A stretch of DNA of 64,000 nt from an uncultured Clostridia bacterium (GTDB lineage Bacteria; Bacillota; Clostridia; TANB77; CAG-465): positions 1 to 64,000 of the forward strand of contig CAOYAN010000006.1 of NCBI GenBank assembly GCA_948562205.1, given 5' to 3'. The position numbers and the translations under genes were made by a program. Under the pieces are notes generated by a model that made no database searches, had not been told where the DNA came from, and was given only the letters and a program-made list of their open reading frames with translations. Shown one piece after another: positions 1-9,800 of this stretch (its first letter is position 1; each line of letters begins with the position of its first letter).

Positions 1-56
1 ATAATGTTGAAGTATAAATTTTTTTATTTATACCCCAACATTTATTATAGAACCTA

Positions 57-84
57 AAATCCTTGAAAATTAATTCAAGGATTT
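57..84 (-). terminator. htpG terminator
   Basis: An 11-bp perfect inverted repeat (57-67 with 74-84, 6-base loop) lies just past the htpG stop. On the minus strand it is followed by a short T run, as expected for an intrinsic terminator. Confidence 0.75.
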
Positions 85-99
85 TTACTATTTTATATT

Positions 100-1977
100 T
101 TATTTTGACATCATATCACATATAAGATTAGTTATTTCTGTTGGATTATCTATTGTAAGACCCTCAATTAATCTTGCTTGTGAATATAGTATTTTAGTAT
201 ATTTTTTAAGTTCTTCCGTATCATTACTGTATAGCTCTTTTAATTTTTCTGTTATCTTATGATTTTCATTTATTTCTAATACTTTTTTAGCATCTACTTT
301 TCTGTCATTTGGCATTTGATTTAACACTTTTTGCATTTCTATTGAAATAGCACCCTCACTAGTTAGGCATACTGGATGATTTTTAAGTCTATGTGTAAAT
401 CTAATCTCTTGTACTTCCCCTTTTATTGCTTCCATCATTACATTAAACAAAGCCTTACTTTCTTCATTTGCTTTTTTTAGATTTTCTTTTTCTTCATCAG
501 TATCTAAATCAACATCTTCTGCAGATACATTTTGGAATTTTTTACCTTCATATTCCATTAATACTTGTAATACAAACTCATCTACATTATCTTTTAGATA
601 TAATATTTCATATCCTTTATCTTTTACTAGTTCTACTTGTGGTAACATATCAATTTTATCTATTGTCTCACCTGCTGCATAATAAATTACATCTTGTCCC
701 TCGCTCATTCTTTCAATATATTCTTTTAAGGTTACTTGTTTTTTCTCTTTTGAAGAATAGAAAAGTAATAGATCTTTTAACTTATCTTTATTTGCTCCAT
801 AATTATCATATACACCAAATTTTAATTGAATTCCAAAAGTATCAAATAATTTTTCATAATCCTCACGATTATTTCTTAACATATTTTCAAGTTCAGATTT
901 TATTTTATTTTCAATATTTCTTGCAATAATTCTTAAATGTCTATCATTTTGTAACATTTCTCTTGATATGTTAAGAGATAAATCTTGACTATCTACAAGA
1001 CCTTTTACAAAACTAAAATAATCTGGTAGTAGTTCTTCACATTTTTCCATTATAAGTACACCATTAGAATATAGTTGTAATCCTTTTTCATACTCTTTTG
1101 TATAAAAATCAAATGGTAGATGTGATGGTATAAAAAGTAGTGCATTATAGCTACATTGTCCCTCTACTGATGTATGAATAATTTTTGATGGTTTTTCAAA
1201 ATCATAAAATTTTTCCATATAAAAACTATTATATTCTTCTTCACTAACCTTACTCTTAGGCTTTTTCCAAATAGGTACCATACTATTTAGTGTCTCTATT
1301 TCTTTTACATCCTCATATTTATTTTCACTACCCTCTTTTTTATGTTTATGTGTTACTTCCATTAAAATTGGATAAGAAATATAATCAGAATATTTTTTTA
1401 CAAGAGACTCTATTTTATACTCTTCTAAAAATTCACTGTAGTTTTCATCTTCTGTATCTTCTTTTATATGTAAAATTATCTTTGTTCCAACGTCTTGTTT
1501 ATCACACTGCTCAATTGTATATCCATCTGCACCTTTAGAACTCCAACGATAAGCCACATCACTATCTATAGATTTACTTTCTACGGTAACTTTATCACTT
1601 ACCATAAATGCAGAATAAAAACCTACACCAAATTGTCCTATAATATCAATATCTTCTTTTTTCTCATTTTCTTCTTTAAAAGCAAGAGATCCACTTTTGG
1701 CAATTGTCCCCAAATTTGTTTCAAGTTCATGCTCATTCATTCCACAACCATTATCAGATATTACAAGTTCTCTTGCCTCTTTATCAATATCTATGTTAAT
1801 TTTTAAATCTGCACGATTTGTATTTACACTCTTATCAGTAAGGGAACGATAATATAGCTTGTCTATTGCATCACTAGCATTTGATATAAGCTCCCTTAAA
1901 AATATCTCTTTATTTGTATAAATTGAATTAATCATTAAATCAAGTAGTCTTTTAGACTCTGCCTTAAATTGTTTCAT
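100..1977 (-). CDS. htpG: HSP90-family chaperone HtpG
   Basis: Cytosolic ATP-dependent chaperone, 625 residues, the usual length for bacterial HtpG. The N-terminal GHKL ATPase domain opens with FKAESKRLLDLMINSIYTNK and RELISNASDAIDKL, followed by the nucleotide-binding motifs DNGCGM and GQFGVGFYSAF; the middle and C-terminal dimerisation domains follow. The gene is monocistronic between its own terminator (57-84) and a strong sigma-A promoter overlapped by a CIRCE-like operator. Heat-shock control by HrcA is therefore inferred. Frame and start are unambiguous. Confidence 0.97.
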   Translation of the reverse strand: MKQFKAESKRLLDLMINSIYTNKEIFLRELISNASDAIDKLYYRSLTDKSVNTNRADLKINIDIDKEARELVISDNGCGMNEHELETNLGTIAKSGSLAFKEENEKKEDIDIIGQFGVGFYSAFMVSDKVTVESKSIDSDVAYRWSSKGADGYTIEQCDKQDVGTKIILHIKEDTEDENYSEFLEEYKIESLVKKYSDYISYPILMEVTHKHKKEGSENKYEDVKEIETLNSMVPIWKKPKSKVSEEEYNSFYMEKFYDFEKPSKIIHTSVEGQCSYNALLFIPSHLPFDFYTKEYEKGLQLYSNGVLIMEKCEELLPDYFSFVKGLVDSQDLSLNISREMLQNDRHLRIIARNIENKIKSELENMLRNNREDYEKLFDTFGIQLKFGVYDNYGANKDKLKDLLLFYSSKEKKQVTLKEYIERMSEGQDVIYYAAGETIDKIDMLPQVELVKDKGYEILYLKDNVDEFVLQVLMEYEGKKFQNVSAEDVDLDTDEEKENLKKANEESKALFNVMMEAIKGEVQEIRFTHRLKNHPVCLTSEGAISIEMQKVLNQMPNDRKVDAKKVLEINENHKITEKLKELYSNDTEELKKYTKILYSQARLIEGLTIDNPTEITNLICDMMSK

Positions 1978-2018
1978 TAATATTACCTTCTTTCAATAGT
2001 TCTTTTGAACTAATATGA

Positions 2019-2047
2019 ATTATATACCTTTGAATTAGCAATGTCAA
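2019..2047 (-). promoter_or_regulatory. sigma-A promoter of htpG
   Basis: On the minus strand TTGACA (2042-2047), a 17-base spacer and TATAAT (2019-2024) form a consensus promoter about 40 bases upstream of the htpG start codon. Confidence 0.85.
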
Positions 2048-2061
2048 GGTAAGAGTGCTAA
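2035..2061 (-). promoter_or_regulatory. CIRCE-like HrcA operator
   Basis: The layout is 9-N9-9. The half at 2053-2061 is a perfect GAGTGCTAA; the half at 2035-2043 reads TTAGCAATG and matches TTAGCACTC at 7 of 9 positions. It overlaps the -35 box of the htpG promoter. CIRCE is the known HrcA binding site; repression of htpG by HrcA is inferred from position. Confidence 0.75.
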
Positions 2062-2127
2062 TTTTAAAAATTTTATTTACTTACCTATAGAATATCTTAT
2101 ATTCTCATGAATTGAGAAGAAAAAAAT

Positions 2128-2156
2128 TTGACAGCTAGTAGAAAAAATGTTATAAT
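2128..2156 (+). promoter_or_regulatory. promoter of antitoxin-like small RNA
   Basis: TTGACA (2128-2133), a 17-base spacer and TATAAT (2151-2156) point rightwards. No coding frame with a ribosome binding site follows before the terminator at 2196-2226. Confidence 0.8.
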
Positions 2157-2162
2157 AAAGTT

Positions 2163-2226
2163 ACAACGTTGTTAGTGATAAATTTCAAATAAGACGAGAA
2201 GGTAGCTGTAACTATCTTCTCTTTTT
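2163..2226 (+). ncRNA. antisense RNA of candidate type I toxin-antitoxin
   Basis: A perfect sigma-A promoter (2128-2156) is followed about 70 bases on by a strong intrinsic terminator: a 10-bp stem 2196-2205 with 2212-2221, loop CTGTAA, then T5. The RNA body holds the 22 bases at 2174-2195, which are the antisense of the toxin translation start (2342-2366) apart from a 3-base bulge. Its terminator loop and upper stem are exactly complementary over 12 bases to the toxin mRNA terminator loop. This is the logic of the par/Fst type I systems, where RNAs made from opposite directions share direct repeats and kissing loops. RNA ends are estimated from promoter and terminator positions. Confidence 0.7.
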
Positions 2227-2261
2227 GTATATATTCCTAAATTCTACATATAATAATATAA

Positions 2262-2288
2262 TAGTAGTCTAGCTGTAACTAGACTACT
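2262..2288 (-). terminator. toxin mRNA terminator
   Basis: A perfect 10-bp stem (2263-2272 with 2279-2288) has the loop TTACAG on the minus strand and a U-rich tail. The loop is the exact complement of the loop of the antitoxin RNA terminator. Confidence 0.75.
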
Positions 2289-2293
2289 TCTCT

Positions 2294-2359
2294 CTAATTC
2301 TTTTTTAATTCTTGAATAAGAATTATTAAAAGAACTATTAAAGTGATAAATTGATTCAA
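2294..2359 (-). CDS. candidate type I toxin peptide, 21 residues
   Basis: A 21-codon frame starts at TTG (2359) behind a near-perfect ribosome binding site AGGAGGTG (2366-2373, 6-base spacing). The peptide begins MNQFITLIVLLIILIQ and ends in a charged tail (E, K, K, N): one hydrophobic helix plus basic end, typical of small membrane-acting type I toxins. It has its own promoter (2396-2424) and terminator (2262-2288). The 5' end can fold so that 2365-2369 pairs with 2387-2391, burying the ribosome binding site. It is shorter than Fst (about 33 residues) and lacks obvious sequence identity to it, so family membership rests on locus architecture. Toxicity is inferred. Confidence 0.65.
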   Translation of the reverse strand: MNQFITLIVLLIILIQELKKN

Positions 2360-2395
2360 ATAAGACACCTCCTCTCTTTTAGAGTTGGTGTTTTA

Positions 2396-2424
2396 ATTAT
2401 AACATTTTATGATTTATCTTTCAA
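2396..2424 (-). promoter_or_regulatory. toxin promoter
   Basis: On the minus strand TTGAAA (2419-2424), a 17-base spacer and TATAAT (2396-2401). Transcription would begin near 2389, at the base of the hairpin that hides the toxin ribosome binding site. Confidence 0.75.
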
Positions 2425-2487
2425 CATTTATTATTACTTTACTTCTTATAATATTCATACTATAATATATATTAGGTGATAATAAAA

Positions 2488-3216
2488 ATGAAACTTTCTA
2501 TAAAAATCATTAAAAATATATCAAAAAATTCTAATCTATTATATAAAGACTTTAAAATAGATTTTAATTATAACTCAAATAAACTTGAAGGTAGTACTTT
2601 TAGCAAAGAAAATATATCTGTTTTACTAGAGCAGAAAAAAGTACTAGGTGAACATTTTGTAGATGATATAGTTGAAACTAAAAACTCATTAGAACTTTTT
2701 GATAATGTAATTAATTCACTTGAAGAGCCACTAGATAAATACTTACTATGGGAATGGCATAGAATACTAAAAAAAGGTAGTGCTGACGATGAAATAGGAA
2801 ATATTGGTAGATGGAAAAAATATTCTAATATGCTAACAAATACTGATTTAAAGCTATGTGAGCCAAATCTTGTAGATAGTAGTATATATAATCTAATAGA
2901 AGATTTTAAAGAAAAAGAAAAAACTATTGAAAACATAGCTGACTTTCATCAAAAATTTGAACATATACATCCATTTCAAGATGGTAATGGTAGAATTGGA
3001 AGATTTATAATCCTTAGACAATGTATAGAATATGGAATAGATTTAATTGCAATTGATAATAAATATAATAAAGAATATAGGGATGCTCTATATATTGCAC
3101 AAACAACAAATAATTTAGAAAAATTAGTAAACATCTTTAAAAAATGCCAAAAAAGATTGGATGATAAATTACAAAAATACATTCCTTTTATAGAAGAAAT
3201 TGAAAATAAAAAATAA
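2488..3216 (+). CDS. Fic/DOC family protein (class II-like)
   Basis: Fic-domain protein, probably an AMP-transferase acting on a protein. The core motif HPFQDGNGRIGR with catalytic His is near residues 160-171. An N-terminal SNKLEG near residue 30 fits the inhibitory helix motif (S/T)xxxE(G/N), in the class II arrangement where one chain inhibits itself. ATG at 2488 is preferred because AGGTGA lies 9 bases upstream; an in-frame GTG at 2476 sits inside that site. No separate antitoxin gene flanks it. A DNA-binding C-terminal domain, seen in longer class II Fic proteins, is absent. The target is unknown. Confidence 0.88.
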   Translation: MKLSIKIIKNISKNSNLLYKDFKIDFNYNSNKLEGSTFSKENISVLLEQKKVLGEHFVDDIVETKNSLELFDNVINSLEEPLDKYLLWEWHRILKKGSADDEIGNIGRWKKYSNMLTNTDLKLCEPNLVDSSIYNLIEDFKEKEKTIENIADFHQKFEHIHPFQDGNGRIGRFIILRQCIEYGIDLIAIDNKYNKEYRDALYIAQTTNNLEKLVNIFKKCQKRLDDKLQKYIPFIEEIENKK

Positions 3217-3232
3217 AGTATATATATATATT

Positions 3233-3263
3233 ATACACTAGAAGCACTTCACTTCTAGTGTAT
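3233..3263. terminator. bidirectional terminator
   Basis: A 12-bp perfect stem (3233-3244 with 3252-3263, 7-base loop) sits between the convergent Fic gene and the next minus-strand gene, with T-rich sequence on the plus side. Confidence 0.8.
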
Positions 3264-3269
3264 CTCTTT

Positions 3270-3797
3270 TTATTTGCAATTTTTGTAAAATCTATTTAAT
3301 TCTTCAACACGCTCAATATACTGATAATTACTATTGCAAAAATCGTCTTTAGTTCCTTTATATGCTTTCAAATATTTTGTACCAAAACAATTCGTGTCAA
3401 CTAAAACAATCATATTATGGAACTCGTACATTAAGCTTGACTCCCCATATTCTCTCATACTCAAAGGACATATAAATCCATTCTCTCTTGCAAAAGTTTC
3501 TAAAACATACATTACATTTATAGGATTGTTATACTCTCTTATAATCTTTAAAAACTCATCAAAAGAATAAAAACTCCTTTTTTCTCTTACATAGTCAATA
3601 CCGAGCCCTTTATTTATAAATAGCCTATAAAATAATTCTTCACTAGTATCTTTCCCATTATTTTTATACGTTACCCATAAAACTCTATTATGTTCTATCA
3701 AAATCTTTACTTCCCGCTCGAAATTACTTACATTTTTAAATGCATATGCTCTCTCCATTTTACATATCTTAGAAAAAATCTGTTCAAGTCTTGACAT
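3270..3797 (-). CDS. hypothetical protein, 175 residues
   Basis: I do not recognise this family. The start at 3797 (MSRLEQIF) is chosen because GAGAGGAAAGG precedes it closely; the frame is open 22 codons further up without a comparable site. The protein is soluble and mixed alpha/beta in appearance, with no signal peptide or membrane segment. It follows the glycosyltransferase gene by about 90 bases on the same strand with no clear terminator between, so read-through from the NRPS operon is possible. Codon use is like that of its neighbours. Confidence 0.7.
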   Translation of the reverse strand: MSRLEQIFSKICKMERAYAFKNVSNFEREVKILIEHNRVLWVTYKNNGKDTSEELFYRLFINKGLGIDYVREKRSFYSFDEFLKIIREYNNPINVMYVLETFARENGFICPLSMREYGESSLMYEFHNMIVLVDTNCFGTKYLKAYKGTKDDFCNSNYQYIERVEELNRFYKNCK

Positions 3798-3890
3798 ATT
3801 ATTACCTTTCCTCTCTTTTTTATTTTCCATATAATTATAATGGAAATTAGTTAATTTGTACATATATTATACAACTTTAATAATATGTTT

Positions 3891-5078
3891 TCAAGCTTTA
3901 TTATTTTCTATTTCTTGTATAATTTTATCTACTATATTATCGCAAGCATTTTTGTCAATATATTTTTCTTGATTTTTTGTTATTTCTAATTGTAATTTTT
4001 TATCATTTAATAATTTATATGTATTTTCTACTACCTCGTCTATATTATTACTTTTAAGTGACATTTTTCTACTTGCAAAGAAATCTGCATTAATATTTTC
4101 ACACCCTGGAATTGGCATTGTATGAACAAAAGGTTTTCTTAAAGTTGCTATTTCCGTAGTTGTAAGTCCTCCAGGTTTACTAAGTATTATATCACTACTT
4201 TTCATATACATACTTAAATTATTTGTATATGGTAATGCAATAACCCCTTTATACTCTGTACTTAATTTTTCTAATAATTTATCATTTGTACCACATGATA
4301 CAATAAATATTGCATTTTTTATTTTATCAAGTAATTTATCTAACATTTCAGTAACATTTCCAAATCCCATACTACCAGTAAGTATAAGTATATATTTTTT
4401 ATGAGTATCAAGTCCTAACTTTCTTCTACATTCATTTACATCATATTTTTCACTATATTTTTTAGATACTGGTATTCCTAAAGGAAGTAATATTTCTTTT
4501 TTAAATCCTTTATCTAAAAAAGTTTTCTTAAGTTCAGTACTTGGTATTACAAAAAAATCTGGATTTGTCTCTTCCCAAAATGGAATACTTTCATAATCTG
4601 TTGCTATCTCCATAAAATGTATATTATTTGACTTTTTTATAGCTGTAAGAGTATGAGCTGGAAAAAGATGTGAAGTTACAACATAATCATATTCATTATC
4701 TTTAATATACTTATATAATTTATTACCATTTAAACTATTTAATTCATATACTGGGGACTTTAAACTAGTCTTTTGGTATAATTTACCTAAATGATACACT
4801 GTTTTAAATACTTTTCCATTTCCATGAGTAGAATTTATATATAAATGATTAACTCTATCTTTAAGCTTTGGATTAGTAATGTCTAGATATTCTCTAAAAT
4901 CTGCAACTACTCCTCTATCTAGTAAGCCCTCTTGTATAGCAAAGGCAGCAGAGTTGTGTCCACCGCCTGTACCACAAGATAGAATTAAAACTTTTTTAGT
5001 ATTATTTTCTTTTAATTTTATTTCATCTTTTATTTCTTTTTTACTATGATTTTTATTAATATTTTTTAATATATTCAT
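3891..5078 (-). CDS. MGDG synthase/UgtP-like glycolipid glycosyltransferase
   Basis: 395-residue GT-B glycosyltransferase of the monogalactosyl-diacylglycerol synthase / processive diacylglycerol glucosyltransferase type. The acceptor-binding N-terminal domain carries SCGTGGGHNSAA at residues 34-45, the family glycine loop. The C-terminal nucleotide-sugar domain carries LTGSMGFGN and the LSKPGGLTTTEIA motif that contacts the donor. Known relatives transfer hexose from a UDP-sugar to diacylglycerol at the inner membrane face. It is the last gene of the NRPS-kinase operon, 17 bases after the kinase. It may make ordinary glycolipid or glycosylate the NRPS product; the sequence does not decide. 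Confidence 0.85.
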   Translation of the reverse strand: MNILKNINKNHSKKEIKDEIKLKENNTKKVLILSCGTGGGHNSAAFAIQEGLLDRGVVADFREYLDITNPKLKDRVNHLYINSTHGNGKVFKTVYHLGKLYQKTSLKSPVYELNSLNGNKLYKYIKDNEYDYVVTSHLFPAHTLTAIKKSNNIHFMEIATDYESIPFWEETNPDFFVIPSTELKKTFLDKGFKKEILLPLGIPVSKKYSEKYDVNECRRKLGLDTHKKYILILTGSMGFGNVTEMLDKLLDKIKNAIFIVSCGTNDKLLEKLSTEYKGVIALPYTNNLSMYMKSSDIILSKPGGLTTTEIATLRKPFVHTMPIPGCENINADFFASRKMSLKSNNIDEVVENTYKLLNDKKLQLEITKNQEKYIDKNACDNIVDKIIQEIENNKA

Positions 5079-5095
5079 ATTTTACTCCTTAGTTT

Positions 5096-6850
5096 TTACG
5101 CTTTAGGAATTGTAACATAAAATGTTGTTCCAACACCTGGTTTTGAATCAAAAGTTATATCTCCATTAAAATTACCTTTAATTACAGAATATGCAAGATA
5201 TAGTCCAAGACCTGTACCAGATGTTCCTTTAGTAGTTAAAATATTTTTTAATATATATGGTTTTATATCTTCTGGAATGCCACCTGCAAAATCTGTTATT
5301 TTTATCATTGCCATATTATTTTTAGCACTACTTACAACAACCTCAATTTTACCATGTTCTTTAGCTTTGTATGCTTGAGCTGCATTTACTATTAAATTTG
5401 TAAATACCTGTCCAAGTTTTGTAGGATCACCATTTACATATATATCATCTTCTATATTTATCTCAATACTTGCTTTATTTTTTGTTACTTCATGATATGT
5501 TATTACTTTAACATCATTTAAAACATCACTTATTTTAAACTTTACTTTATTGTCAGTTCCAAGATTTCTTATCTGATTTCTCATACTATTTACAATATTT
5601 ATTATCTTAGTTGAACAATTATCCATTCTATCTATTATCTCTTTTTGCTCTGGTGTAATATTTGAACTAGAATTTAACATCATTATCCCTGTTTTTATAG
5701 CTGATATAGGTGTATTAATATCATGTGCTACACCACCTGCAAGTTCACCAATAGATACAAGTTGACCTTGTTTTACGATAATATCTTGTTTTTCTTTTAT
5801 TTCCTCTATATCTTTTTTATGTTGTGTAATATCTTTAAAAAGTAATAGAGTTCCAACAAATTGATTTTTATTCATATTTGCTTTTACTGATTGAATATCT
5901 ACTTCAAAATACTTTTCTAATTTTCCAAATTTTAAATGATATTCAACATCTATTTCTTTATCTTTTACTCTTGTTTTATTTATTATATCTTTTAATTTTT
6001 GAGTATCTAATATTTTTCTTTTTTCAATTATTTTAAATAAATTTTTCTCTTTTGTAAAATCTGCTACACTTGAAAACAGGTTCTTAAATGTTAAATTAAA
6101 ATCTACTATTGATCCATCATCTGATATAACTACAAATCCATCTGACATTATATTAGTGACTGTTTCTAAAGCTATTGGTGTTATATTTAGTGCCCTATAT
6201 TTTATAATGGCAATAGAGTATAATACAAGTGTTACAAAAAATAACATAGGAGTTACATATATTGATATATTTATAATTTTAGCAGTACCAAGCATATTTA
6301 CAAGTAATGGAATTATACTTCCTACTATCATAAACATTGTCTGTTTTGTAAAAAAGCCAGATTTTTCAATCGATGTTTTAAGCATTTTTATTATAAATAT
6401 AACTGCCAAAGTATATGAATATATCGTATTTACATAAAACATAATTCCATATTCAGTATCTGTGAAATTTGTTGAATATACCTTGTAAAATAGATTATGA
6501 AAATCATTTGTCCAAAGTGATATAAGCGATATTATTGGAATTAAGTATAATAAAGCCCACCATTTCTTCTTTTTTATATTTGTATCTTTATAATAAAAAG
6601 ATAGTATTATTAATGTCGGAAATAGTAAACATATACCTATATATGTAATATAATCAAAATATATAGGACCAATACTACTTCTATTTTCAATTGAGATTTT
6701 TTGAGCAAAAATTCCAGAACACCATATAGTCATTAAAATAAATAATATGGACATAATCTTTGCAAGTTTATTTTTCTTAAATCCTGTTCTTAACATTATT
6801 ACAAGAATTATACTTGTAGCTATAGAACATAGTAATAATATACTCTCCAT
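5096..6850 (-). CDS. 7TM sensor histidine kinase with PAS domain
   Basis: 584 residues. Residues 1-220 contain about seven membrane helices, the N-terminal 7TM histidine-kinase sensor type. A PAS-like domain covers 225-340. The dimerisation box holds the phospho-acceptor H376 in AHDINTP. The ATPase domain has an N box (N485, N489), G1 (DFAGG, 520-524) and G2 (GTSGTGLGL, 542-550). It lies 16 bases after the NRPS gene and 17 before the glycosyltransferase, so the three are probably co-transcribed. No response regulator is next to it; the partner must be encoded elsewhere. A role in sensing the NRPS product or membrane state is inference. Confidence 0.9.
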   Translation of the reverse strand: MESILLLCSIATSIILVIMLRTGFKKNKLAKIMSILFILMTIWCSGIFAQKISIENRSSIGPIYFDYITYIGICLLFPTLIILSFYYKDTNIKKKKWWALLYLIPIISLISLWTNDFHNLFYKVYSTNFTDTEYGIMFYVNTIYSYTLAVIFIIKMLKTSIEKSGFFTKQTMFMIVGSIIPLLVNMLGTAKIINISIYVTPMLFFVTLVLYSIAIIKYRALNITPIALETVTNIMSDGFVVISDDGSIVDFNLTFKNLFSSVADFTKEKNLFKIIEKRKILDTQKLKDIINKTRVKDKEIDVEYHLKFGKLEKYFEVDIQSVKANMNKNQFVGTLLLFKDITQHKKDIEEIKEKQDIIVKQGQLVSIGELAGGVAHDINTPISAIKTGIMMLNSSSNITPEQKEIIDRMDNCSTKIINIVNSMRNQIRNLGTDNKVKFKISDVLNDVKVITYHEVTKNKASIEINIEDDIYVNGDPTKLGQVFTNLIVNAAQAYKAKEHGKIEVVVSSAKNNMAMIKITDFAGGIPEDIKPYILKNILTTKGTSGTGLGLYLAYSVIKGNFNGDITFDSKPGVGTTFYVTIPKA

Positions 6851-6866
6851 ATTCTCCTCCTAATTT

Positions 6867-9800
6867 TTATTTTTTTATAAATCCAATTTCTCTTAAATAG
6901 TCTATATATTTTCTAATATACTCATTATCAATTTTAGGAAAACAAAATCCTAACTCTTTTAAATAACTTTGTGTATACTCTGATTTTACACTTACATTTG
7001 TTTTATAATTTAACATATTTTTTTCATTTAAATCATTTACAATTCCATTTAAAATATCATTATTTTTAGAATGTGATATTTCCTCCACCATTTTTACAAA
7101 GCTTTCATCATCTATTATTTTTACATCTGTTCCTAACTCTCTTAAAATCTTAATAAACATATCTATTTTTATATGATTATTATCATATAAATGGAAAATG
7201 TTATGATAGTTATTAAAATATTCACTAATTTTTATAATTGCATCTGCACAACTATCTACTGGTGTAAACTCTATATCTATATCACTATTACTCACTGGAA
7301 AATATCCAATATCTATAAAGGTTTTAATCTTATTTGAAAAAGCATTATCACAAATATTATGTTGAAATTTAAGGTCGCTATATCTACCTGTTAAATTTCC
7401 AACTCTTAAAATATTTGCTTGTAAACCTTTTTTCATATAATCTAGTACTGTCTCTTCTGCTTTAAATTTTGTATATACATATATATTATCTAAATTTTGT
7501 TTTTTATAGAAGCATGTTTCATCAAAATCTATAGTATTATTAAATATTTCATTTGAATTCATCATTTCAAAACTATTTCCTGATACACTAATTGTAGATA
7601 TATGAATAAGCTTTTTATTATTTTCAAAGCAAAATTTTGCTATATTTTTTGTCCCATCAATATTTACTTTTTTAAAATAATCTGCATATCCATAATGCTT
7701 TACACAAGCAGCAGAGTGAATTACAAGATCAATATTTTTTATTATTTCATCATATTTTTCCTTTTTAATTCCGAGATTTTCTTCTATGAAATTTCCTTGA
7801 AGTATAATGATTCGATTTCCTATCTCTAAATCATATTTTTCTCCAAAGTAATAGTGTAATATCTCTAAAAATCTATCATTTGAATTTTTCTTATCTTTAC
7901 TTCTTATAATACAATATATTTTACCTTTTTCATTTTTCATAAAACTATCTAATATATGCATTCCTAAAAATCCTGTAACACCTGTAAGCAAAATATTTTC
8001 TACACCAGATTTTTTTATCTTATCTTTTTTTACAGTTTTATTTTTTAGTAATATATCATTATAATCATTATAATCATCATAATTTTCTAAAATATTATCT
8101 TTATTCTCTTTTTTATTTCTTTTAATATAGCCTTCAAGCCCCTTTATACTTTGATATTTTAATAAATTTTTATATTCTATATGTATTCCATATGATAGTA
8201 ATTCAATTTGAGCTTTAATAGCCATAAGAGAGTCTGCCCCCATCTCAAAAAATCTATCATTTATTCCAAAATCTTCTCTTCCTAAAACCTTAGCAAAAAC
8301 TAAATATAAAGTTTCTTGCAATTTTGTTTTTGGTTTCTCTAAAATTTTAGTACTGTCAAAATCTACATCAAAACTAGATATTTTCTTTCTATCAATTTTT
8401 CCATTTAAAGTAAGTGGGAAATGCTCAAGCTCTTTATATACTACTGGTATCATATATGTTGGTAATTTATTATATAAAAATTTTAATAAGTCGTTTTTAT
8501 CTACTTTTTCGTTATTATCATTTTTTATATAATAACATACCAAAAATCTATTTTCTTTTAATATAACTATTGCCTCTTTAATATTCTCATACATCTCTAT
8601 ATTTTTTTCTATATCTTCTAATTCTATTCTTTGTCCATTAAGCTTTACTTGTAGATCTACTCTATCTAGTACTGATAATTTAGAATTAAAATCTATTCTA
8701 CCTAGATCCCCTGTAAGATATATTTTCTCTTTTAATTTTTGGCTATATATATAATTTTTATCTGTTGCCTCTTTATTATCATAATAACCAAGAGATACAC
8801 CCTCTCCTGATATTGCAATCTGTCCACTCACACCTATTGGAAGTACTCTATTTTTTTTATCCAATATATATATTTTTGTGTTTGCTATAGGTCTTCCTGC
8901 AGACACTTTTAAACTATTTGTAATATCTTGTATTGTAGACCAAATAGTAGTCTCTGTTGGGCCATATACATCATATATACAAGCTTTAGTTATACTTTTT
9001 AATCTATCTACAAAATCTTTAGATACTCTCTCTCCACCAAGTAATATTTTTTTCATTTTGTATATATACTCAGTTTTATTAAGTAGCATTTTTAACTTTG
9101 TTGGTGTTGTTTGAATTACAGTAACATCTAATTTTAAACATAGGCTATCTAATTTTTCACCATCTATACATTCTACTTCGTTTGCAAGTACAATTGTTGC
9201 TCCATTTACAAGTGGTAAAAATATTTCAAGTCCAAATATATCAAAAGATATTGTAGTAATAGATACTATTTTATCACTACTGTTTATATTTAATTCTTCA
9301 TTAATTCCATATACAAAATTTATAAGGTTTTTACTAGATACAAGCACTCCCTTAGGATTTCCAGTAGATCCTGATGTATAAATTAAATAACTTATATCAC
9401 TATCTTCAAAAGGAATATTTAGATTATTTTTATTATTTAAATTTTCACTACTATATAACTTTTCAAAGTCTATATATTCCAAATTTATTCCACAAAAATC
9501 AAAATTGCTTTCCTTATCTTTTATTCCAAAACTTGACTTACTATTTTTTAATATATACTCTATTCTATCTTTTGGATAACTTATATCTATCGGTAAATAT
9601 GTGGCTCTACATTTTAAAATTGCAAGAATTGTTATAATAAGTTCTTCGCTTCTTTTCATCATTATTGGTATAATGTCATTTCTTTTAATTCCTATTTTTA
9701 ATAAATAATTTGCAACAATATTTGCTTTTTTATTAAGTTCATTATATGTTATTTTTTTATTTTCAAATATTAATGCTATATTATCTTTGTTTTTTAATAC

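Larger units (their letters stand above)
2174..2366. repeat. DRa/DRb-like direct repeat pair
   Basis: The unit at 2174-2195 (22 bases) recurs at 2342-2366 (25 bases) with a 3-base insertion in its centre. The first copy lies in the small RNA and the second covers the toxin ribosome binding site and first six codons on the other strand, so the two transcripts can pair across the repeat. Confidence 0.8.

Noticed and set aside
2409..2465. An 18-codon hydrophobic plus-strand frame before the Fic gene
   Set aside because: No ribosome binding site and no promoter or terminator of its own; the minus-strand 21-codon frame at 2294-2359 has all three.
2488..3216. Fic gene as the toxin of a FicTA pair
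   Set aside because: No small antitoxin gene adjoins it and the inhibitory SNKLEG motif lies in the same chain, which fits a self-inhibited class II Fic protein.
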